Source of the DNA: Fabrea salina
Taxonomy: Eukaryota > Ciliophora > Heterotrichea > Heterotrichida > Fabreidae
Direction of reading: 5' to 3'
DNA length: 64,000 bases
Assembly: GCA_022984795.1 (NCBI GenBank)
Contig: JALIHJ010000055.1
Location: 1-64,000, forward strand
In this document: positions 57,971 through 64,000 of the stretch, one piece after another
Layout of the letters: every line of letters begins with the position of its first letter
Numbering within the stretch: the first letter of the stretch is position 1
Notes under the pieces: generated by a model
Database searches by the model: none
What the model saw: the letters and a program-made list of their open reading frames with translations, nothing else
Told to the model about the DNA's origin: nothing
Program-made: the position numbers and the translations under genes

Positions 57971-59203
57971 ATGGCAGTTATGATATCAAAAGGAGACTTG
58001 CTTCAAAACTACATTAGTAAGTGCGACGAAGAGAACTTCCACAGAAACAAAGGCATAGAAATATACTTAGAAGAGCAAGCAATACAACAACAAGAAGAAA
58101 TTGAAAGGGCCGAAAACGAAGACTACGAAATTGAAGAAGGAAAAAGTCTTGACCTCATCTACAGAGGCAATGACAAAAACAACTTTTCAAACCGCATATC
58201 AGATGACCAGTTGGTTCCTTTGGTGAAGGTCCTTGAGCCCCACGCTGTGAACATACAGCACATTGACTTGAGGTACAACCGCCTTTCTGATTCAGGCGCA
58301 GGAGTGCTTGCAGAACTACTTAAGCCAGCTGTGCACCTAATCACTTTGTCACTGCAAAGCAACATGATTGAAGAAGACGGAGCCACTGCAATAGCCGACG
58401 CTTTGAGCGGGCACGAAAGTATGCTTTATCTAAACTTGAACGGAAACAAAATACGCACTAAAGGCGCTAACAAAATAGTAGAGCTTTTGTTTTCGTGTCC
58501 AGCGATAGAAGAACTCGACTTAGGAAACAACGACATAGACCACGACGGAGTCATTGCTATTACAACTGCTCTCAACAGAGGACGCTTTGCTTTGAGAATC
58601 CTTAACTTAGAAAACCCTTCTTTGAACTCCGTGATGCAAGAAACTGCTATACACTTTGCCAAGATGCTCAACAACAACCAAAACTTACAGAAGTTGTCGC
58701 TTAGGAAGTTCAGACTCAGGTGCGACGGAATTTACACAATAATGAACCACCTTATGGAAAACTCAGCCTTGAAAGTACTTGACTTGTCTTGTAACGAAAT
58801 TTCAGCAGAGGGCGCTGAGTACATAGCTAGGTACCTAAGAAGCAAGTTCTGCAACTTAGAAAGCTTGATTATGGGAGTTAACAAGATAGGAGACATAGGG
58901 GCTTCTAACTTAGCAAAGGCAGTGGCTTTCAACAAAAGCTTGATTCACGTGGACTTGACTAGCAATTCTATCAACGACGAAGGACTTTCTCGACTGGCTG
59001 AAGCACTGTTCCATAACCAGAAGTTGTTGTCTTTTAAACTCTTTGGAAACAACTTTGACCAGCAAAGCTTGAACTTGTTCCACAGACTCTTTGAAACTCC
59101 AAGAGACAACGAGTGGTACCCTGACTTCACTACTTACTTTGTAGACAACCACGTTGAAATGGCCTACTTGGAAAATCACGTTGTTTACGACATTGAAATT
59201 TAA
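57971..59203 (+). CDS. ribonuclease-inhibitor-type LRR protein, LRRC34-like
   Basis: 410 residues. Charged helical N-terminus (1-75), then about ten RI-type leucine-rich repeats of 27-29 residues (LDLRYNRLSDSGAGVLAELL, LNLNGNKIRTKGANKIVELL, LDLGNNDIDHDGVIAITTAL, VDLTSNSINDEGLSRLAEAL). The irregular repeat LENPSLNSVMQETAIHFAKML is characteristic of LRRC34-like proteins of ciliated organisms. It ends DNEWYPDFTTYFVDNHVEMA. Its stop overlaps that of the TTL gene in TTAA. Confidence 0.8.
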   Translation: MAVMISKGDLLQNYISKCDEENFHRNKGIEIYLEEQAIQQQEEIERAENEDYEIEEGKSLDLIYRGNDKNNFSNRISDDQLVPLVKVLEPHAVNIQHIDLRYNRLSDSGAGVLAELLKPAVHLITLSLQSNMIEEDGATAIADALSGHESMLYLNLNGNKIRTKGANKIVELLFSCPAIEELDLGNNDIDHDGVIAITTALNRGRFALRILNLENPSLNSVMQETAIHFAKMLNNNQNLQKLSLRKFRLRCDGIYTIMNHLMENSALKVLDLSCNEISAEGAEYIARYLRSKFCNLESLIMGVNKIGDIGASNLAKAVAFNKSLIHVDLTSNSINDEGLSRLAEALFHNQKLLSFKLFGNNFDQQSLNLFHRLFETPRDNEWYPDFTTYFVDNHVEMAYLENHVVYDIEI

Positions 59204-60765
59204 TGCTTAATGTTTCTTTCCAAAAGTTTAAAGACTTTCAGAGTTTTTGAGTGTAAGTTCTCAGTTCCGTAAGACTTTTTGATTATCTCTTCTAAAGCAC
59301 TTATAAAAGCTACAAAGTCCAAGGTGTTTATGTCAAACTTCCTAGCAACTTTTCCGTAAATAATGTCAAAGTCAGCCATTACAAGTCCAGGGAGCTTGTT
59401 GTCACAAAGCACTCTTCCCATTCTTCTGAACCTAGACTTGCTAACTACAGTTAAGTCTCTAGGTCCTGCAAACCCTTCAAACACCTTTTTACACTTTTCA
59501 AAAAACAATAAAGTACTTGGGTCACAGTAGTCTTCTAAAGAAATCTTATCGTAAGACCCGTACTGAAGAGTTGCTAGTTGAGTTTCAGTAGGCGTCCGGG
59601 CTATTTCAATAGCGTCTGTGATCACTTGTGACTTTACGTGGTAGTCTAAAACACTAGGGTAGCTGTGAGTGACCCCTGGAGAAACTTCTTCTTCGTAATC
59701 AGCGCGCAGAGAAGGGTTGGCGTTGAGTTCTATGACCCAAGCTTTGCCTTTTTTGTCAAGCATCACATCAACTCCTATGATTTGGAAGCACTTCATTTGC
59801 TTGATTTTGTGTTGCCTAAGGCAACTTCTATACAGGTTGGACAGCACTGGCTGCACTGCAGCAAAGGTTTTGGCTATTGCTTGCTTGATTTGGGTTTTTA
59901 TTTCTTGGACGTCGTAGCCTGCTTGTTTAATTGCTTCAAAAACTGAGGTAAGGGTTTGCTTGGACCCTTCGTTAGGTTCGAAAAGTTCGTCAGTGTGGAC
60001 AAAGTTCTCACTTGTCTTGTTAAGTGAGTAGTTAGTTAGGTGAATGTAGTGGTTTCTAATATTGCTTTTAGTAGGTTTTTTGTAGTCTTGGGTGCAGAAC
60101 CTAGCTAGGCCTTCTTGGTTCAAAAACAAGCACAAAGGTTCCACGTTAGTAACTAGGGCGTACATTCTTAAGTCAAACTTTTTTTGGTACAAAAGCATAG
60201 GAGGATGAATGTACTTCTGAACAACGAAGTCGCCCCAGTAAACACTGGCCTTTTCTAAGTCTGACCAGGTTTGGGCTAAAAAGATTCCGTCTCCTTGGCA
60301 GCCCTGAGTCGGTTTCACAATAAACATATTGGTGCTTTTCATTTGGTGGGCAAGTGCACTTGTGTCTTCTGGTAAAAGGTAAGTAGGAGGAAATATCAAG
60401 AACTCTTCTTCGAAGTACTTAAAAGCTATTTTCAAGAGTTCCCCAGTGATTCTTTTGCGGGAGATCACTTCTAAACAAGGAATTCTGTTGCAGAGCTGGT
60501 TTGAAGCATTTAAGAGTTCTTCTTCTGTCAAAGCAAGTCCGAACCAAGCTAAGTTGGACTTTCCGTACAGGGTTTCTCGCCAGTTCTTTTCTTCAATTAT
60601 AAGTCGAATGATTTCAGCTTCTCCTCGGCACTCCTTGGTGTTTACTGTGAAGGTTCTAATTTTTGACTTTTTAAACTTTCTTTTGGACTCAGACTGTTCA
60701 AGTTCTTTTATGAAGTCTTTAATTTGAAAGTCACTTAACAAACTAGATTTCTTTTTGGAATCCAT
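59200..60765 (-). CDS. tubulin-tyrosine-ligase-like (TTLL) enzyme
   Basis: 521 residues from the ATG at 60765 (MDSKKKSSLL); the open frame reaches further up only through the antisense of citrate synthase. ATP-grasp core: FIVKPTQGCQGDGIFL (about 160-175), VQKYIHPPMLLYQKKFDLRMYALV, HLTNYSLNK (about 255), GVDVMLDKKGKAWVIELNANPSL (about 340-362) with the metal-binding ELN. This is the TTLL family that adds Glu or Gly chains to tubulin in cilia; the KPxxGxQGxGIFL form is of glutamylase/glycylase type rather than true TTL. The C-terminal 120 residues are helical. Divergent from citrate synthase with 7 bp between starts. Confidence 0.9.
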   Translation of the reverse strand: MDSKKKSSLLSDFQIKDFIKELEQSESKRKFKKSKIRTFTVNTKECRGEAEIIRLIIEEKNWRETLYGKSNLAWFGLALTEEELLNASNQLCNRIPCLEVISRKRITGELLKIAFKYFEEEFLIFPPTYLLPEDTSALAHQMKSTNMFIVKPTQGCQGDGIFLAQTWSDLEKASVYWGDFVVQKYIHPPMLLYQKKFDLRMYALVTNVEPLCLFLNQEGLARFCTQDYKKPTKSNIRNHYIHLTNYSLNKTSENFVHTDELFEPNEGSKQTLTSVFEAIKQAGYDVQEIKTQIKQAIAKTFAAVQPVLSNLYRSCLRQHKIKQMKCFQIIGVDVMLDKKGKAWVIELNANPSLRADYEEEVSPGVTHSYPSVLDYHVKSQVITDAIEIARTPTETQLATLQYGSYDKISLEDYCDPSTLLFFEKCKKVFEGFAGPRDLTVVSKSRFRRMGRVLCDNKLPGLVMADFDIIYGKVARKFDINTLDFVAFISALEEIIKKSYGTENLHSKTLKVFKLLERNIKH

Positions 60766-60772
60766 TGTAATA
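60766..60772. promoter_or_regulatory. 7-bp bidirectional promoter gap (tgtaata)
   Basis: The complete spacer between the ATG of the TTLL gene (60765-60763) and that of citrate synthase (60773-60775). No other ATG is available upstream for citrate synthase in frame. It contains only TGTAATA, so promoter elements must extend into both coding sequences. Confidence 0.6.
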
Positions 60773-62158
60773 ATGGCAGAGAGACATAAAGTAGGAGAAG
60801 CAGAACTGAGACTCCCTGACGGAAGAGAGGCAAGACTGCCTGTTTTGAAGGGCACCGAAGGAGCTGAAGTCATTGACATAGGAACTTTGTTTGCTCAAAC
60901 CAAAACCTTCACTTTGGATCCTGGCTTCACTGCAACTTCTAGCTGCATCTCGCGCATCACCTACATAGACGGAGAAGCAGGGGAACTTTGGTACAGGGGC
61001 TACAGAGTGCAAGAGTTAGCTTCTGAGTGCAACTTCATAGAGGTGTGCTACTTGCTTCTGTATGGCGAACTCCCTGACTCTGATGAGCTCATAAGTTTCG
61101 AGAAGGCCGTTAAGGAGGAGATGTGCATCCACGAAAAACTAATTGACTTCTACAGGAGTTTCCAGCAAGGAGCACACCCTATGGCTATTATGTGTGGAGT
61201 AGTTGGAGCTCTTTCAGCTTTTTTCCACGAAGACGTTGATGTCGCTAACTGTGCTCAAAGAGAAGCTGCTGCTATAAAAATAGTTGCAAAGTTCCCCATG
61301 ATTGCAGCAGTGGCTTACCGCACTGCTTATGGACTGCCTGTGGTGCTGCCTAAAAAGCGCTTGGGTTACGTTGAGAACTTTTTGTACATGATGTTTTCAG
61401 ACCCTATGACTGACGACTTCGAAGTAGACCCTGTGATTGTGGACGCTTTGGAGAAGATCTTTATTCTTCATGCAGACCATGAACAAAATGCCTCTACTTC
61501 TACTGTGAGAATAGCAGGGAGTTCCTTTGCCAACCCCTTTGCATGCATAGCTGCAGGAATAGCTAGTCTCTGGGGACCTATGCACGGAGGCGCTAACGAA
61601 GCTGTGCTGAAGATGCTTGAAGAAATCAAAACAGTAGACAGAATTGACGAGTATATTGAAAAGGCTAAGGATCCCAAAGACCCTTTTAGGTTGATGGGAT
61701 TTGGCCACAGAGTTTACAAGAACCACGACCCTCGTAACGTTTTAATGCAAGAAATCGCCCACAAGATTCTAGACCACACTGACTCTCACCAAAACGAACT
61801 GTTCCAACTAGCAATGGCTTTAGAAAAGAAAGCCTTAGAAGACGAGTACTTTTTGAAAAGGAAACTGTTCCCCAACGTGGACTTTTACTCTGGAGTAGTG
61901 CTGGAAGCCATAGGAGTTCCTCGGTCAATGTTTACAGTGATCTTTGCACTGTCAAGGTGCATAGGGTGGATCTCTCAGTGGCACGAAATGATGTCAGACC
62001 CTGTTAAGAAAATAGGAAGGCCTAGACAGCTCTACGTGGGAGAATCACTGAGGGAAGTTCCTGGAATTAACCAACGTGAGAACCAAAAAAGAATAGCTAA
62101 AGAAATCATCAACTCGCCCAAGAAGGTTTGGTCTGTCAGGAGAAATGGCAAAGCTTGA
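60773..62158 (+). CDS. citrate synthase, bacterial gltA-like type
   Basis: 461 residues. Acetyl-CoA plus oxaloacetate to citrate. Nearly bacterial signature blocks: DPGFTATSSCISRITYIDG (about 45-63), ILHADHEQNASTSTVR (about 235-250), GPMHGGANEAVLKMLEEI (about 272-290), MGFGHRVYKNHDPRN and PNVDFYSG with the catalytic Asp. The two His and the Asp of the active site are present. No mitochondrial presequence is seen and the C-terminus (RRNGKA) is no canonical peroxisomal PTS1. gltA-like enzymes in eukaryotes are usually glyoxysomal; ancient transfer from bacteria is the general view for that branch. Confidence 0.95.
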   Translation: MAERHKVGEAELRLPDGREARLPVLKGTEGAEVIDIGTLFAQTKTFTLDPGFTATSSCISRITYIDGEAGELWYRGYRVQELASECNFIEVCYLLLYGELPDSDELISFEKAVKEEMCIHEKLIDFYRSFQQGAHPMAIMCGVVGALSAFFHEDVDVANCAQREAAAIKIVAKFPMIAAVAYRTAYGLPVVLPKKRLGYVENFLYMMFSDPMTDDFEVDPVIVDALEKIFILHADHEQNASTSTVRIAGSSFANPFACIAAGIASLWGPMHGGANEAVLKMLEEIKTVDRIDEYIEKAKDPKDPFRLMGFGHRVYKNHDPRNVLMQEIAHKILDHTDSHQNELFQLAMALEKKALEDEYFLKRKLFPNVDFYSGVVLEAIGVPRSMFTVIFALSRCIGWISQWHEMMSDPVKKIGRPRQLYVGESLREVPGINQRENQKRIAKEIINSPKKVWSVRRNGKA

Positions 62159-62178
62159 ATTAACTAAGCTATTAATAA

Positions 62179-64000
62179 ATGGACCCTTCAGGTACAGACA
62201 GGTCTTCGAGTTCTTCTATGAACACTTCCTTTGAGCACATCCTTTTGCACCCTTCTGAGTTCAGAAATTCCTATGAAATCAGAACAAGCCAAAGCTTGAC
62301 ATCTATCTTGAACAGTCCTGATTCTAGTTTCATAGATTCCATCTTCGCCAAACTCAACAGGGGTTTCTACTCAGGTTTCGAGTTTTCGCCCTTTGCAAAA
62401 GAAGTTACCTCAGAAGACTTCATGGCCTACCTAACTAAGGTGGCTCCTCTTCTCAATGAAAAGTCCCAGCTTGAGGCCCTTAAACCCCAGCAAGCCCTTG
62501 AAAAGTTCACAACAGAGCGTTGCTACGAGGTAATTCCAGAACCTTTTTTCGAAAAAAACTTTGACCTCAGCCGAGCACTTGAAGAACAGAACTCAGAGTA
62601 CCAAGAAACCCTTTCTAACTACGTAGACATGGCTGACTTTTGTATTTTCAAAAAGCTTTCAGAGAAGTGGGAGGAGTTCTTGAACGCAACCTTTGACATG
62701 CAAAGACTTGAAAGCGAAGTAAGTGAAGTCTTAGGAACAGTTAAACAACTCAAACGAGTTCTGGACTTCATGAATCAAACCCAAGCTAAAAAAGCCCTTA
62801 AACTCATCCAACTGCAAACAAGGAAAAAAAACTTAGAAAAGGTCAATGAAAGGCTAGAACTGATTGTAGCTACCAAAAAGACCCAGCCTACAGTTCAGCA
62901 ACTTTTGAGCACAGGGTACTACTCACAGTCTATCAACTTGATTTTAAAAACCCAAAACATCTTAGTTACTAAACTGAAAGGAGTCCAGTGTGTAAGGCAC
63001 GACCAGAAACAACTTGAAGGGATCAAAGACGCTGTGGACAAAATGCTTGAACAAGAATTCACACAGTTCTTCCTAGAAGTGTTTATAAAGCGTGTTTTCG
63101 AACAGTCTGAAAAACTAGTCAAGATGCTTAAAAACAACGTAGCTTACGAAAACCTAGGTAAAGTTTTTCCTAAAGACTTAGACAAGAAAAGAGTAGAAGA
63201 CTTAATAGACAACAAAGTTAGTTCAGGCCAGTTACAAGAAAGCTTAAATGCAATGAACACCTACATAATCGACCAGGGAAAAGAACACTTTAAATACCTG
63301 TTTTCCAAGTTAGGCGTTTACAAAACAGATGAAAACTCCAAGTGGGAGTACATTTCCCATCCTCACTTAATTATAGTTCTGTCAGCTATTAACGCTTTGT
63401 TTCAAGCGTGCTTAAGTAACTGGAGCCAACTAGGCAAGACCCTTATGGAAAAGTTAGGGTGCAATCACGCGGCTACTTATCTCCAGATGAAAAGGAACTT
63501 AGAAGACCCCTTGCTTTTGTCTGAACTGCAGAAAATAGAAACTACACTTTCAGGTTTGTTTTTCGGCAAAGTAGTTAGAATCTTTAAGGTCAAAGTGAAA
63601 CAGTGCGGGTCCTTTTCGGTCAAAGACATTCAAGAACTGCACTTCCAAGTAAACACTCTTTCTAAGAACTGGAGTTACTTCTCGGGTGAAGTGGGCAACT
63701 CCGTAACTGCTATGATGGACATACTTGAAAAGAAGTTTGTGGAAGAGTTTCACAATAAGAAACTGAGTGAACTCTCAGCTTTGCTAGACGGAGAAACCTG
63801 GAACAAAGTTGAAGTGCCTAAAGAAATTATGGACAGAATCCTTGAAAGAAGACAAGAAGCTGCGAGGATAGGAGGAGTCAAACTTGTAGACCCGAACTTC
63901 ACTGCTACTTCAGCTTTACTTATGTTTGACAAAATTATGTACGAGTATTTGAAGCTAGCGGAGAACTTACGACTTCCACAAGAGCCCACTAAGAAACTTC
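62179..64000 (+). CDS. VPS54: VPS54-like GARP complex subunit (3' end outside window)
   Basis: Open from the ATG at 62179 (AATAA box before it) to the window end, 607 codons without a stop. Vps54 N-terminal landmarks: LTKVAPLLNEKSQ, a heptad region (LESEVSEVLGTVKQLKRVL), KKTQPTVQQLLSTGYYSQSI (human has HQTQPTVQVLLSTSEFVGAL), then QCVRHDQKQLEGIKDAVDKM. GARP tethers endosome-derived vesicles to the trans-Golgi. The serine-rich start is short. It lies 20 bp after citrate synthase on the same strand. The C-terminal Vps54 domain is beyond the window. Confidence 0.85.
   Translation, partial: MDPSGTDRSSSSSMNTSFEHILLHPSEFRNSYEIRTSQSLTSILNSPDSSFIDSIFAKLNRGFYSGFEFSPFAKEVTSEDFMAYLTKVAPLLNEKSQLEALKPQQALEKFTTERCYEVIPEPFFEKNFDLSRALEEQNSEYQETLSNYVDMADFCIFKKLSEKWEEFLNATFDMQRLESEVSEVLGTVKQLKRVLDFMNQTQAKKALKLIQLQTRKKNLEKVNERLELIVATKKTQPTVQQLLSTGYYSQSINLILKTQNILVTKLKGVQCVRHDQKQLEGIKDAVDKMLEQEFTQFFLEVFIKRVFEQSEKLVKMLKNNVAYENLGKVFPKDLDKKRVEDLIDNKVSSGQLQESLNAMNTYIIDQGKEHFKYLFSKLGVYKTDENSKWEYISHPHLIIVLSAINALFQACLSNWSQLGKTLMEKLGCNHAATYLQMKRNLEDPLLLSELQKIETTLSGLFFGKVVRIFKVKVKQCGSFSVKDIQELHFQVNTLSKNWSYFSGEVGNSVTAMMDILEKKFVEEFHNKKLSELSALLDGETWNKVEVPKEIMDRILERRQEAARIGGVKLVDPNFTATSALLMFDKIMYEYLKLAENLRLPQEPTKKL

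Noticed and set aside
60766-60879. N-terminal extension of the TTLL frame upstream of 60765
   Set aside because: It is antisense to the conserved N-terminus of citrate synthase and Ser-rich without family similarity.

Overview
The window reads as macronuclear-type DNA of a ciliate, most likely a heterotrich using the standard genetic code (Stentor- or Fabrea-like; species not determinable from sequence alone). Seen directly: a 15-nt spliceosomal intron (53211-53225) and a 17-nt one (44323-44339) that restore conserved proteins; TAA, TAG and TGA all used as real stops; almost intron-free genes with spacers of 0-90 bp; ciliary and ciliate-typical genes (IFT88, tubulin-tyrosine-ligase-like, cyclic-nucleotide-type K+ channel, giant Cys-rich surface receptors). 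No rRNA, tRNA or CRISPR array was found.

Region 1 (1-26.4 kb) is loosely packed, with spacers of 0.4-1.4 kb. It opens with a decayed tRNA ligase gene and then holds four giant minus-strand genes for multidomain surface proteins. They share LamG-like (concanavalin-like) modules and furin-like Cys-rich linkers. Three end in a related polytopic membrane domain; the fourth is polycystin-1/REJ-like with a GPS-like motif. Their N-termini differ: H-lectin-like repeats; IPT plus PA14 (fibrocystin-like); REJ/PKD repeats; plain LamG arrays. A plus-strand WD40 gene with an in-frame stop interrupts the array, and the last giant gene is split by a frameshift.

Region 2 (26.4-64 kb) is packed with about 39 ordinary host genes: glycolysis and TCA (phosphofructokinase, gltA-type citrate synthase), membrane transport (two ZIP transporters, MFS, mitochondrial carrier), trafficking and translation (VPS54, SRP19, eL14), cilium (IFT88, TTL-like, LRRC34-like), mitochondrial factors (RRF-like, Oxa1/Cox18-like, FAM136A-like), and many small coiled-coil proteins. 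Divergent start codons lie as close as 7, 10 and 12 bp. Three convergent pairs share a TTAA that encodes both stops. One co-directional pair has no spacer at all (TAA then ATG).

Most interesting items: a 425-bp GC-richer insert with a poly(A) tract, flanked by 37-bp perfect direct repeats between a DCC-family gene and a ZIP gene, which looks like a retroposed or mobile structured RNA (38591-39089); a DIX-linker-J-domain protein; a stand-alone Prp19 U-box/coiled-coil without WD40; 7-12 bp bidirectional promoters; and the shuffled giant receptor array.
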